Positions 15,356 through 24,642 of a stretch of 64,000 nucleotides of DNA are shown piece by piece (the first letter of the stretch is position 1; every line of letters begins with the position of its first letter). Source of the DNA: Pseudomonadota bacterium. GTDB taxonomy: Bacteria; Pseudomonadota; Alphaproteobacteria; Rhodobacterales; Rhodobacteraceae. Position numbers and translations under genes: made by a program. Below the pieces are notes generated by a model. That model did not search any database. It was given only the letters and a program-made list of their open reading frames with translations, and was not told where the DNA came from. The stretch lies in assembly GCA_020161615.1 (NCBI GenBank), contig JAIUPD010000002.1, forward strand, positions 1 to 64,000, read 5' to 3'.

Positions 15356-17653
15356 ATGCCCACAGTCACGGAAGCCCTCGCCATGATGGACTACGGTCCC
15401 GCCCCCGAATCCGCCGCCGTCGCGATGGACTGGCTGAAAGGCCGCGCCTTCGGACATTTCATCAACGGCGCCTTCACCAAACCGGGCGAGACCTTCGCCG
15501 TCACCAACCCCGCGACCGGGGCGGAACTGGCGCAGGTCGCGCAGGGGTCGGAGGCCGATGTGGCCGAGGCGGTGAAGGCCGCGCGTTCGGCCGCCAAGGG
15601 CTGGGCAAAACTCTCGGGCGGGCAGCGGGCGCGGTACCTCTACGCGCTTGCCCGGCTGATGCAAAAGCGTGAGCGGCTGTTCGCGGTGCTGGAAAGCCTC
15701 GACAACGGCAAGCCGATCCGCGAATCGCGCGACATCGACGTGCCGCTGGCCGTGCGCCATTTCTATCACCACGCCGGCTGGGCCGAGCTTCTGGCCGAGG
15801 AATTTCCGGGGATGCGCCCGCATGGCGTCTGCGGGCAGATCATCCCGTGGAACTTCCCGCTGCTGATGCTGGCGTGGAAGATCGCGCCCGCCTTGGCCGC
15901 CGGGAACACGGTGGTGCTGAAACCCGCCGAGTTCACGCCGCTGACGGCTTTGCTTTTCGCGGAACTCTGCGTCGAGGCCGGGTTGCCCAAGGGTGTCGTC
16001 AACATCGTCACCGGCGACGGGCGGACGGGGGCGGCGCTGGTCGCCGCGGAGGTGGACAAGATCGCCTTCACCGGCTCGACCGAAGTGGGCCGCCTGATCC
16101 GCCAGCAGACCGCGGGCAGCGGCAAGGCGCTGACGCTGGAGCTGGGCGGGAAATCCCCCTTCATCGTTTTTGCCGAGGCCGATCTGGATGCGGCGGTCGA
16201 GGGCGTGGTGGACGCGATCTGGTTCAATCAGGGCGAGGTCTGCTGCGCGGGCTCGCGCATTCTGGTGCAGGAGCAGGTGGCAGAAACCTTCACCGCCCGG
16301 CTGAAAGCCCGCATGGCCAAGCTGCGCGTCGGCGATCCGCTGGACAAGTCCACCGATATCGGCGCCGTGGTTCATGGAACGCAGCTCGACCGGATCCGGG
16401 GGCTGGTCGATCAGGCCATCCAGCAGGGCGCGATCCTGCATCAGGCGCCGCTGCCGGAGGGGCCGGGCTCGTTCTGCCCGCCCATGCTGCTGACCGACCT
16501 GGGCGCCGCCAATATCGCCAATACCGAGGAAATCTTCGGCCCGGTCGTCACGTTGATGAGTTTCCGCACCCCGGGCGAGGCGGTGGAACTGGCCAACAAC
16601 ACCCGCTACGGGCTGGCCGCCAGCATCTGGTCCGAGAACCTGACGACCGCGCTGGACATCGCAAGCCAAGTCAAGGCCGGCGTTGTCTGGATCAACGGCA
16701 CCAACATGTTCGACGCCAACGCCCCCTTCGGCGGCATGCGCGAATCGGGCTTCGGGCGTGAAGGCGCGCGCGAGGGGATGCTGGCCTATCTCACCTCGGA
16801 CGAGGCGACTGGCAAGGAGCGCAAGGCGCCCGCCGCCGTCTCGGCCCTGCCGGGCGAGGCTTCGGGCGATGCCGTGGACCGCACGCGCAAGCTCTATATC
16901 GGCGGCGGGCAGAAGCGCCCGGACGGCGGCTATTCCTATGCCGTCGCCGGGGCGCAGGTCCCGCTGGGCGGGCGCAAGGACATCCGCAACGCGGTCGAGG
17001 CGGCGCATGGGGCCAAGGGCTGGTCCAAGGTCACCGGCCACAACCGCGCGCAGGTCCTCTATTTCCTGGCCGAGAACCTGCAGGCCCGCGCCAAGGATTT
17101 CGCGCCGAGGGACGAGGTGGCGCAGGCCGTGGAACGCGCCTTCTACTGGGCGGCCTGGGCCGACAAATATGACGGCAAGGTCCACTCGACCACCGGACCC
17201 AACATCACCCTGGCGATGAAGGAACCCTACGGTGTGATGGGCATTGTCTGCCCAGAGGAAGCGCCGCTTCTGGGCTTCGTCTCGACCGTGCTGCCCGCCA
17301 TCGCCATGGGTAACCGGGTGATCGCCGTGGCGTCGCAGTCCAATCCGGTGCCGGCGCTGGACCTCTATCAGGTGCTGGATACCTCGGACGTGCCGGGGGG
17401 CGTGGTCAACATCGTCACCGGCCCGCGCGGGGAACTGGCCGAGACGCTGGCGAAACATGACGATGTGGCGGCGCTCTGGGTCTTTGCCGACCCCGATCTC
17501 TGCCGCAAGGCCGAGGCCTTTTCGGCCGGCAACCTGAAACCCGTCTGGGCCGAGTCGCGGATGCGCGACTGGACGGGACCGGCCGGGCAGTCGCGGGACT
17601 TCCTGCGGCGGTCCGTGCAGGTCAAGACGGTCTGGGTGCCCTACGGGGCGTAA
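15356..17653 (+). CDS. two-domain aldehyde dehydrogenase (second domain lacks catalytic half)
   Basis: A 765-residue protein. Residues about 30-490 form a full NAD-dependent aldehyde dehydrogenase: PWNFPLLMLAWK, FTGSTEVG, the general base in LELGGKSPF and the nucleophile in NQGEVCCAGS. Residues about 520-765 repeat the start of the fold (YSYAVAGAQVPLGGRKDI, then MGIVCPEEAPLLGFVSTVLP) but stop before any catalytic Cys or Glu. Fused forms of this size accompany deoC in related bacteria and probably oxidise the acetaldehyde produced by DeoC. The ATG at 15356 has GAGGT upstream. The role of the second domain is unclear. Confidence 0.88.
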   Translation: MPTVTEALAMMDYGPAPESAAVAMDWLKGRAFGHFINGAFTKPGETFAVTNPATGAELAQVAQGSEADVAEAVKAARSAAKGWAKLSGGQRARYLYALARLMQKRERLFAVLESLDNGKPIRESRDIDVPLAVRHFYHHAGWAELLAEEFPGMRPHGVCGQIIPWNFPLLMLAWKIAPALAAGNTVVLKPAEFTPLTALLFAELCVEAGLPKGVVNIVTGDGRTGAALVAAEVDKIAFTGSTEVGRLIRQQTAGSGKALTLELGGKSPFIVFAEADLDAAVEGVVDAIWFNQGEVCCAGSRILVQEQVAETFTARLKARMAKLRVGDPLDKSTDIGAVVHGTQLDRIRGLVDQAIQQGAILHQAPLPEGPGSFCPPMLLTDLGAANIANTEEIFGPVVTLMSFRTPGEAVELANNTRYGLAASIWSENLTTALDIASQVKAGVVWINGTNMFDANAPFGGMRESGFGREGAREGMLAYLTSDEATGKERKAPAAVSALPGEASGDAVDRTRKLYIGGGQKRPDGGYSYAVAGAQVPLGGRKDIRNAVEAAHGAKGWSKVTGHNRAQVLYFLAENLQARAKDFAPRDEVAQAVERAFYWAAWADKYDGKVHSTTGPNITLAMKEPYGVMGIVCPEEAPLLGFVSTVLPAIAMGNRVIAVASQSNPVPALDLYQVLDTSDVPGGVVNIVTGPRGELAETLAKHDDVAALWVFADPDLCRKAEAFSAGNLKPVWAESRMRDWTGPAGQSRDFLRRSVQVKTVWVPYGA

Positions 17654-17678
17654 CACCCATTCACGAGCGGCAACGCCA

Positions 17679-17704
17679 GGGCGGGGTGCTTCCCCGCCCG
17701 ATAC
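17679..17704 (+). terminator. hairpin after the deoC-aldehyde dehydrogenase unit
   Basis: GGGCGGGG pairs with CCCCGCCC around TGCTT, 26 nt after the stop. The following ATACCCGTTTT is only partly T-rich. The remaining 120 or so bases to 17820 hold no gene. Confidence 0.6.
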
Positions 17705-17820
17705 CCGTTTTGAAGATCCCTTGTCGTCTGGCGGTTGGGCCGGGCGGCGGGGGCATTCCGGGTTGGGAAACTACGGAAGGCAAAGGGGTCGGGGTTCGCT
17801 CCCCGGCCCTTTTCGCTGTT

Positions 17821-18945
17821 TCAGGGCAGCGAGGCGGGCGTCCGTTCCGGCGCCAGTTCCTCGAAATCGAAATTGTCGAGCCGCCGGGCGCGGCGCGTGG
17901 CGCGGTCGGCCGAGGTGCGGATCTCGGCCACGTCCTTCGTCGCCTGCGCGAAATGGCGGTCCAGATTCTCGACCCGCCCGCCCAGCAGGTCCAGATCGCG
18001 GCAGAGCATCGCCAGTTCCCGCCGGATCGCCCCTGCCTGCTCCTTCATCCGCGCGTCCTTCAACACCGCGCGCATGGTGTTGAGCGTCGCCATGCAGGTG
18101 GTGGGCGAGACGATCCAGACCCTGAGCCCGAAGCCCTCGCGCACCAGATCGGGGAAATTGGCGTGGAGTTCGGCATAGACCGCTTCCGAGGGCAGGAACA
18201 TCAGCGCGCCATCTGCCGTCTCGCCCTCGAGAATGTATTTCTCGGCAATCGCTCGCATGTGGTGGCGGATCGCGGCGCGCATCATGCGGCGGGCTTCCTG
18301 CTTTTCGCCCTCGGTTTCGGCCGCGCGCAGCGCTTCGTAGGGTTCCAGCGGGAATTTCGCGTCGATGGCGATGGGGCCGGGGGGCTTGGGCAGATGCACC
18401 AAGCAATCGGCGCGTTTCCCGTTCGAGAGCGTCGCCTGCATCGTGTAGCTGTCCGACGGCAGCGCCTGCGCCACGATGTCATGCAGCTGGATCTCGCCAA
18501 AGGCGCCGCGGGTCTGCTTGTTGGACAGGATGTCCTGCAGGGACAGCACGTCGCCCGACAGCTTCTCGATATTCGCCTGCGCCTTGTCGATGGCCTCCAG
18601 CCGCGCGTGCAGATCGCCGAGGGAGCGCGCGGTGCGGACGGCGCTGCCTTCCAGCGCCTCGCCCATCGTGTCCGCCACGTCCGCCAGCCGCTGCTCCATC
18701 AGCCCCAGCATCTGCGTCTGCGCCCGCGCCTGCGCGTCGGAGACATGGTGCAGCCCGCCCGCCAGATGCTGCTGGCCATCGCTGAGCGCCTGCACCCGTT
18801 GACCCAATTGCGCCATCTGCCCGGCCAAGGGCGCGGCGATGCGGGCGGATTTCAGGGCGGCATGGAGGATCAGCAGCAGCAGCACGGCGAGGATCCCGGC
18901 GGCGCCGGCGGCCAGCACCCAGGGGTCGGACAGATCGAGTGTCAT
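17821..18945 (-). CDS. rmuC: DNA recombination protein RmuC
   Basis: A 374-residue RmuC-family protein. A single N-terminal membrane anchor (about 10-28) is followed by a long Ala/Gln/Leu-rich coiled coil, then the nuclease-like domain: [36 protein letters not shown] and [14 protein letters not shown]. RmuC limits DNA inversions at short inverted repeats. The ATG at 18945 overlaps the mutL stop by 4 nt, so two genome-stability genes are translationally coupled. Confidence 0.93.
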   Translation of the reverse strand: MTLDLSDPWVLAAGAAGILAVLLLLILHAALKSARIAAPLAGQMAQLGQRVQALSDGQQHLAGGLHHVSDAQARAQTQMLGLMEQRLADVADTMGEALEGSAVRTARSLGDLHARLEAIDKAQANIEKLSGDVLSLQDILSNKQTRGAFGEIQLHDIVAQALPSDSYTMQATLSNGKRADCLVHLPKPPGPIAIDAKFPLEPYEALRAAETEGEKQEARRMMRAAIRHHMRAIAEKYILEGETADGALMFLPSEAVYAELHANFPDLVREGFGLRVWIVSPTTCMATLNTMRAVLKDARMKEQAGAIRRELAMLCRDLDLLGGRVENLDRHFAQATKDVAEIRTSADRATRRARRLDNFDFEELAPERTPASLP

Positions 18946-20789
18946 CGCCGGCCGAACAGCTTCTCGATATCCGAGAGTTTCAGCTCCACATAGGTCGGCC
19001 GCCCGTGGTTGCACTGGCCCGACAGCGGCGTCGCCTCCATCTCGCGCAAGAGCGCGTTCATCTCCTCGGCGCGCATCTGGCGGCCGGAACGGATGGAGCC
19101 GTGGCAGGCCATCCGGCTCAGCACCGCGTCGATCCGCGCGCCCAGCTTCTGCGACGACCCGAGGTCGGCGAGTTCATCGAGGATATCCAGCACCAGCCCG
19201 CGCGCATCGCAATTCCCCAGCGCAGCAGGGGTTTCGCGCACCGCCACGGTGCCCTCGCCGAAGGGCTCCAGCACCAGACCGAGGCTCGCGAGGTCCCCGG
19301 CATGGTCCAGCAGGCGCTGGGCGTCGCTGACCGAAAGGGTGATGATCTCGGGGATCAGCAGCGCTTGCGCTTTGATGCCGTGTTCGGCGACCTGCGCCTT
19401 CAGCCGTTCATAGACCAGCCGCTCATGCGCGGCGTGCTGGTCGACGATGACGATTCCGTCCTTCGTCTGGGCGATGATGTAGTTTTCATGCAGCTGCGCG
19501 CGGGCGGCGCCCAGCGGGGTTTCGACCGGGCCCTGTTCGGGTTCGATCCGGGCAGAGGTGAAGGGCGCGGGGCTTTCGGCCAGCACCGGCGCAGCCTCGG
19601 GCGCCTGCGCGGCATAGGCGTGGCGCAGCACACCCAGTGAGGGGCGGCTGGCGAAATCCATCTGGTAGATGCGCGGCGCCACGGGTTCCGGCCGCATCGC
19701 CGCCAGCGTCTCCTCCGCCACGGTGGCCGAGGCCCGGTGCCCGGCCCCCGACAGCGCGTGGCGGATGCCGCTGACCACCATGCCCCGCACCAGGGCGGAA
19801 TCGCGGAACCGGACCTCGGCCTTGGCGGGATGCACGTTCACATCGACCAGATGCGGGTCGCACTCGAGGAACAGCACCGCCGCCGGATGCCGGTCGCGCG
19901 ACAGCACGTCCATATAGGCGGCCCTCAGCGCGCCGATCAGCAGCTTGTCCCGCACTGGACGGCCGTTGACGAAGAGGTGCTGCGCCACGGCAGAGCCCCG
20001 CGAATATGTCGGCAGCGCGGCGAAGCCGGTCAGGCGGAAGGCGTCCCGCTCAAGATCCAGCCGGATCGCGTTCTCCACGAAATCGCGGCCCATCAACCGG
20101 CCGAGGCGGGTGCCGAGCGCGTCGAACAACTCGCCCTGTTCGGCATCGACCCGCAGGATCTCGCGCTGGCCGTCGACGTCGAAAAGGGTGAAGCCGACGA
20201 AGGGCTCGGCCATGGCCAGCTTGCGCATTACGTCGGCGATGGCCTGCGCCTCGGCCCGGTCGGTGCGCAGGAACTTCAGCCGGGCGGGCGTGGCGAAGAA
20301 GAGGTCGCGCAGCTCTACTTGCGTGCCCCGGTTCAGCGCGGCGGGGCGGACGGGGCCGATCTGGCCGCCCGTGACAGTGATCTCGGCGCCCTCATGCCCC
20401 GCGGCCCGGCTGGTGATGGTCAGCCGCCCGACCGCGCCGAGGGACGGCAGCGCCTCGCCCCGGAAGCCGAAGGTGTGGATGTCCAAGAGGTCCGAGCCGT
20501 CGATCTTCGAGGTGGCGTGGCGGCTCAGCGCCAGCGGCAGATCGGCGGGGGTCATGCCGTGGCCGTCGTCCGTCACCCGGATCAGCACCTTGCCGCCGCC
20601 GGCATAATCGACCCGCACCCGGGTGGCGCCCGCGTCGAGCGCGTTTTCCACCAGCTCCTTCACGGCCGAGGCCGGGCGCTCCACCACCTCGCCCGCGGCG
20701 ATGCGATTCGCGGCGGCCTCGTCCAATTGACGAATGACGGGAAGGGCTTGGCTTATCTTGGGGCGGGCTGCATGCATGCCACTAGGCAT
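18942..20789 (-). CDS. mutL: DNA mismatch repair protein MutL
   Basis: A 615-residue protein. The N-terminal GHKL ATPase shows [33 protein letters not shown], the TSKI lid and [14 protein letters not shown] proline-rich linker and the C-terminal dimerisation domain follow, including [15 protein letters not shown] and [11 protein letters not shown] near the end. MutL couples MutS recognition to downstream nicking. The ATG at 20789 is used; an ATG four codons later (20777) is equally possible. It follows the M16 gene by 27 nt and overlaps rmuC. Confidence 0.96.
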   Translation of the reverse strand: MPSGMHAARPKISQALPVIRQLDEAAANRIAAGEVVERPASAVKELVENALDAGATRVRVDYAGGGKVLIRVTDDGHGMTPADLPLALSRHATSKIDGSDLLDIHTFGFRGEALPSLGAVGRLTITSRAAGHEGAEITVTGGQIGPVRPAALNRGTQVELRDLFFATPARLKFLRTDRAEAQAIADVMRKLAMAEPFVGFTLFDVDGQREILRVDAEQGELFDALGTRLGRLMGRDFVENAIRLDLERDAFRLTGFAALPTYSRGSAVAQHLFVNGRPVRDKLLIGALRAAYMDVLSRDRHPAAVLFLECDPHLVDVNVHPAKAEVRFRDSALVRGMVVSGIRHALSGAGHRASATVAEETLAAMRPEPVAPRIYQMDFASRPSLGVLRHAYAAQAPEAAPVLAESPAPFTSARIEPEQGPVETPLGAARAQLHENYIIAQTKDGIVIVDQHAAHERLVYERLKAQVAEHGIKAQALLIPEIITLSVSDAQRLLDHAGDLASLGLVLEPFGEGTVAVRETPAALGNCDARGLVLDILDELADLGSSQKLGARIDAVLSRMACHGSIRSGRQMRAEEMNALLREMEATPLSGQCNHGRPTYVELKLSDIEKLFGRR

Positions 20790-20816
20790 AGCATGAGAGC
20801 CCGTCCCGGAAAAGCG

Positions 20817-22139
20817 TCACGGCGTGGTGGATTCCACGCCCTCGGGCTGGCCGACCACCACGAAATGCAACGCCTCGGGCTGGGCCAGGCGCTGGGCGAC
20901 GCGCTGGATATCCTCCAGCGTGACGGCCCGCACCAGGTCGTTGCGGATATTCACGTAGTTCAGCGGATAGTTCTGGAACTGCATCGAGGCCAGGATTCGG
21001 GCGATGGATTCGTTCCCGTCGAACCTGAGCGGATAGGCGCCGGTCATGTAGGTCTGGATGCGCTCCAGATCCTCCTGCGTGATGCCGCCTTCGGCCAGCC
21101 ACCGGAACTGCTCGCGCACCAGCGCGATCGCCTCGGCGGCGGTTTCGTTGCCGGTCGAGAAGCGGCCGACATAGCTGTCGCCGAACCGCGACGAGGCAAG
21201 CGAGGTGTAGATCCCATAGGTCAGGCCGCGCGCCTCGCGGATCTCGGCCATCAGGCGCGAGTTGAAGCCGCCGCCGCCGAAAATCTCGTTCATGACGAAG
21301 GCGGGCATGAAATCGGGGTCGTCGGCATCCATGCCGGCATGGCCGAACTGGATGATCGATTGCGGTCCGTCGAAGGGCACCACGGTCACACCGGGGGCGG
21401 CGTCAAAGACCCGGTAGTCGGGCAGGGGGCGGTCTGCCGTAGGCAGCCCTTCGGCGATGCGGTCGATGATGGCGGCCAGTTCCGGGCCGGTGATGTCGCC
21501 CGCCGCGCCCACCACGATCCGGTCGCTGGTGAAGGCGGCGCGATGCGCGGCAAGAACATCGTCCAGCGTCAGCGCCCCCACCGTGGCGGCGGTGCCGTCG
21601 ACGGGCGTGGCATAGGGATGCCCGGCATAGCCCAGCCGCGAATAGGTTTCCTGGGCGATGGTACTGGGGTTGCGGGCCGCGCGTTCGAGCGAGGCGATGG
21701 TCTGCGCCCGCACCCGGTCCAGACTCATATGGCTGAACTGTGCATCGGTCAGGGCCATCAATGCCAGATCGACCACCTGATCGCGGTTCTCGGTCAGGGC
21801 GCGGATGGTCATCGAGACGGAATCGCGCCCGGCCGAGAAGCTGACCGATCCGGCCAGCGCCTCGAGCGCGGCGGCGTAGCCCTGCGCGTCCAGATCGCCC
21901 GCGCCTTCGGTCAGAAGCGAGGTCATCAGCGAGACCGCGCCCGCCTTGCCCTCGGGGTCCAGCGAGGCGCCGCCGGTGAAGATCACCTCGATCGAGACGA
22001 AGGGGATCGAATGTTCCTCGACCAGCCAGGCCTGGTGCCCGGCAGGCGAGGTCACGGCCTCGATGTCGATGGCCTGCGCCGGGGCGGCGACAGAGAGGGC
22101 CAGCGCCAGCGTGGCGCCCATCAGACGGTTCAAACGCAT
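20817..22139 (-). CDS. M16 family peptidase homologue, non-catalytic partner
   Basis: A 440-residue pitrilysin-fold protein with a signal peptide (about 1-23). It lacks the HxxEH zinc motif at the expected N-terminal place but keeps the C-terminal half, including GGGGFNSRLMAEIREARGL and YGIYTSL. Such subunits pair with an active M16 subunit to close the chamber. The ATG at 22139 makes TGATG with the stop of the active subunit just upstream, so equal synthesis is expected. It probably works in the periplasm on short peptides. Confidence 0.9.
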   Translation of the reverse strand: MRLNRLMGATLALALSVAAPAQAIDIEAVTSPAGHQAWLVEEHSIPFVSIEVIFTGGASLDPEGKAGAVSLMTSLLTEGAGDLDAQGYAAALEALAGSVSFSAGRDSVSMTIRALTENRDQVVDLALMALTDAQFSHMSLDRVRAQTIASLERAARNPSTIAQETYSRLGYAGHPYATPVDGTAATVGALTLDDVLAAHRAAFTSDRIVVGAAGDITGPELAAIIDRIAEGLPTADRPLPDYRVFDAAPGVTVVPFDGPQSIIQFGHAGMDADDPDFMPAFVMNEIFGGGGFNSRLMAEIREARGLTYGIYTSLASSRFGDSYVGRFSTGNETAAEAIALVREQFRWLAEGGITQEDLERIQTYMTGAYPLRFDGNESIARILASMQFQNYPLNYVNIRNDLVRAVTLEDIQRVAQRLAQPEALHFVVVGQPEGVESTTP

Positions 22140-23470
22140 CACTCTTCCGCTCCCATCAGCCAGCCCGTGACCGAGGCGCGGCGATCGAGCCTGCGCGCGG
22201 CGGCAATCACTTCCTCGGGTGTTACCGATTCAAGGATATCGAGCCATTCCTCGCTGTCCTGCAGGCTCAGCCCCAGCACGAGATTGAGGCCAAGCGTGTT
22301 CGCCCGGTCAGCGGTGTCGTCCTGTTCATAGACCGCGGCGGCGCGGATCTGCATGCGCACGCGCTCAAGCTGGTCCATGTCGACGCCGGTTTCGATGAAA
22401 TCGGCCAGAACGCGGTCCAGCGCGGCCTCGGCCGCCTCCAGGGTCACGCCCTCGGCCGGCATGATTCCCAAGGAGAAGGTGCCGCTGTCCAGCGCGGCGC
22501 CGCTGTAGCCGGCCCAGGCGCTGATCGCGATCCCCTCGTCATAGGTCAGCCGCCGTTCCAGAACCGAAGTCTGCGAGGACCCGCCCAGGATCGCCGCCAG
22601 CACCTGAAAGGCCGCGGCCTCGCGCTGGTCGCCCGGCCGGCGGTTCGGCGCCAGATAGAGGCGGTTCACATAGGGCTGGCCCACCCGCGCGTCGCGCATG
22701 ATCAGCCGCCGTTCAGCCAGTTGCGGCGGTTCCTGCGGGCGGGACCGCGTCGGCAGGTCGGTGACCGCGGGAATGGGGCCGTAATACTGGTTGGCCAGGG
22801 CCAGAACCTCGTCGGCCTCGACATCGCCTGCAACCACCAACACCGCGTTGTTGGGCGCGTAGTGGACGCGGTAGAAATCGGTGGCGATGTCGCCGGTCAG
22901 CTGCTCCATCTCGTGCCGCCAGCCGATGATCGGGCGGCCATAGGGGCTGTTCTGATAGAGCGCCGCGCGCATCTGTTCGGCAAAAACCCGGTCGGGGTTC
23001 GATTCCAGCGTTTGCCCGCGTTCGCGCAGGATCACGTCACGCTCGGGCAGCCAGTCCGACCGATCGAGCCGCAGGTTGACCATGCGGTCGGCTTCCATCT
23101 GCATCATGATCGGCAGGCGGTCAGCGGCAACGCGCTGGTGATAGGCGGTGTAATCCCAGCTGGTAAAGGCGTTGTGGCTGCCGCCATTGGCCTGCACCAC
23201 GGCGTCGAACTCGCCTTCCTCCATCGAATCGGTGGCCTTGAACATCAGATGTTCGAGGAAATGGGCGATGCCGGAATGTCCGGCGGGATCGTCGGCGGCG
23301 CCGACCCGATACCAGACCATCTGCACGACGACCGGGGCGCGGTGATCTTCGACCACCACCACCTGCATGCCGTTGTCGAGGGTAAAGAGTTGGGGATCTT
23401 CGGCGGCGGCGGCAAGGACGCTCGCAGCCCAGACGAAAGAGGCGGCGATCAGGCGCTTGGCAACGAACAT
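22139..23470 (-). CDS. M16 family zinc metallopeptidase, catalytic subunit
   Basis: A 443-residue secreted peptidase with a signal peptide (about 1-20, ending AAAAE). The inverted zinc motif HFLEH is near residue 68, in AGHSGIAHFLEHLMFKAT, and a downstream glutamate ligand lies in EADRMVNLRL. WDYTAYHQRV and the second-half arginine/tyrosine pair of the family are also seen. The ATG at 23470 gives a proper signal peptide; the frame is open further upstream without one. It is co-translated with the inactive partner. Confidence 0.92.
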   Translation of the reverse strand: MFVAKRLIAASFVWAASVLAAAAEDPQLFTLDNGMQVVVVEDHRAPVVVQMVWYRVGAADDPAGHSGIAHFLEHLMFKATDSMEEGEFDAVVQANGGSHNAFTSWDYTAYHQRVAADRLPIMMQMEADRMVNLRLDRSDWLPERDVILRERGQTLESNPDRVFAEQMRAALYQNSPYGRPIIGWRHEMEQLTGDIATDFYRVHYAPNNAVLVVAGDVEADEVLALANQYYGPIPAVTDLPTRSRPQEPPQLAERRLIMRDARVGQPYVNRLYLAPNRRPGDQREAAAFQVLAAILGGSSQTSVLERRLTYDEGIAISAWAGYSGAALDSGTFSLGIMPAEGVTLEAAEAALDRVLADFIETGVDMDQLERVRMQIRAAAVYEQDDTADRANTLGLNLVLGLSLQDSEEWLDILESVTPEEVIAAARRLDRRASVTGWLMGAEE

Positions 23471-23576
23471 GAAAAGGGCTCCGCGGTCAGTCGGCGCAGA
23501 ATGACCGGGGCACCGGCGCGGCGCAACGGGGTGTGCCGCGTTTGTGAAGCCTTGGCGACGCCTCGGCGCGGCGGGC

Positions 23577-24110
23577 TCAGTTCTGGGGCGGTGGCGGCGC
23601 GGCCGGGGTGCGCACGCCGCGGGCGCGCCAGCGCTGCAATTCCGCCTGCGGGTCGAGGATCTGCTCCTCATAAGCGCGGCGGTAGAGGTTGGTGTTGAAC
23701 ATCCGTTCCAGGATGCGCCCGCCGCCCTGACGGCGCACGTCCTCATCCTCGGCCGCCAGCGTGGTGCGGATATCGGGCGTGACCCCGTTGCGCCCGGCAT
23801 AGGCCACCAGCCCCGCATCGGCGGCGGGTACGCCGCCCGTCCGCTCGGCCGAGACCCGCCCGCCCAGCGCCGCCACGACCGAGGCGCGGGGATCGGGGTC
23901 GACCAGGTTGGAACCGCCGGGCGTCGGCGTCGGCAGGGTGCTGAAATCGGGCGGTGCCTGCAGCGGCTGCGTCGGCAGGACCGAGAATTCGTCCGGCGAA
24001 TCCTGCCGGGCCGAGGCGTTCATCAGCAAGGGCACATCGCCATTGCGCGAACAGGCGCCCAGCGCCAGGGCGCCGATCGTGGCAAGGGTGCAGAGGCGAA
24101 GAAGGGTCAT
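23577..24110 (-). CDS. DUF3035 family lipoprotein
   Basis: A 177-residue predicted lipoprotein: a signal peptide with lipobox LGAC (Cys20), then a proline-rich, probably disordered chain (QAPPDFSTLPTPTPGG) and a C-terminal basic, Arg/Gln-rich part. The family is largely limited to Rhodobacterales and relatives and has no agreed function. It lies between lspA, whose product would process it, and the M16 pair. A 106-nt gap before the M16 genes could hold a further promoter, but none is clear. Confidence 0.8.
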   Translation of the reverse strand: MTLLRLCTLATIGALALGACSRNGDVPLLMNASARQDSPDEFSVLPTQPLQAPPDFSTLPTPTPGGSNLVDPDPRASVVAALGGRVSAERTGGVPAADAGLVAYAGRNGVTPDIRTTLAAEDEDVRRQGGGRILERMFNTNLYRRAYEEQILDPQAELQRWRARGVRTPAAPPPPQN

Positions 24111-24146
24111 CCCGGTCTCGGACTTCGGCGGAAAAGTTGCCCTGTC

Positions 24147-24638
24147 TTAGCCCATGCTGGCGCGGTCGTCACGGGGCGTTTTTCCCCCGGCGGTCAGGAT
24201 CAGCCCGAAGGCGCCCACGAAGATGGCGATATCGGCGATGTTGAAGGCCCAGGGATTGGTGAAGCCGCAGCAGGAAACGTTGAGGAAATCCGCGACCGCG
24301 CCCCAGACCAGCCGGTCGATGGCATTGCCCAGCGCGCCGCCGATCAGAAGCCCGGCCGAGGCCTGCATTAGCGGCCGGCCACCCTCGCGCCGGACCCAGC
24401 GCCAGACCCAGATCGTCACCACCACCGGCAGCAGGATGAGCACCCAGCGCAAGAGGGGCGACTCATCGGCGAAGAGGCCGAAGTTGACGCCCTGGTTCCA
24501 CGCCATGCTGAGCGTGAAATAGGGCGGCCAGACCTCGATCATCAGGATTTCGCGCAGGTTCAGGCCGACGACCACGACCCATTTCAGGATCTGGTCGGCC
24601 ACGAAGGTGATCAGGGCAACGAGGAAGGTGATCCGCAT
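24147..24638 (-). CDS. lspA: lipoprotein signal peptidase (signal peptidase II)
   Basis: A 163-residue inner-membrane aspartyl protease that removes lipoprotein signal peptides after lipid modification. Four membrane segments are visible. The conserved VADQILKW is near residue 13, and the catalytic aspartates lie in [11 protein letters not shown] (about 105-115) and [11 protein letters not shown] (about 132-142). [12 protein letters not shown] is the family's N-G-F motif. It starts 4 nt after purH and precedes a lipoprotein gene, so the run supplies both enzyme and substrate. Confidence 0.96.
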   Translation of the reverse strand: MRITFLVALITFVADQILKWVVVVGLNLREILMIEVWPPYFTLSMAWNQGVNFGLFADESPLLRWVLILLPVVVTIWVWRWVRREGGRPLMQASAGLLIGGALGNAIDRLVWGAVADFLNVSCCGFTNPWAFNIADIAIFVGAFGLILTAGGKTPRDDRASMG

Positions 24639-24642
24639 GCGA

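Noticed and set aside
15305-17656. Minus-strand frame of over 700 codons opposite the aldehyde dehydrogenase
   Set aside because: It is the exact antisense of a well-supported gene, with compositional bias and no recognisable motif. The same applies to long frames opposite mutL/M16, purH, the heparinase-like gene and selO.
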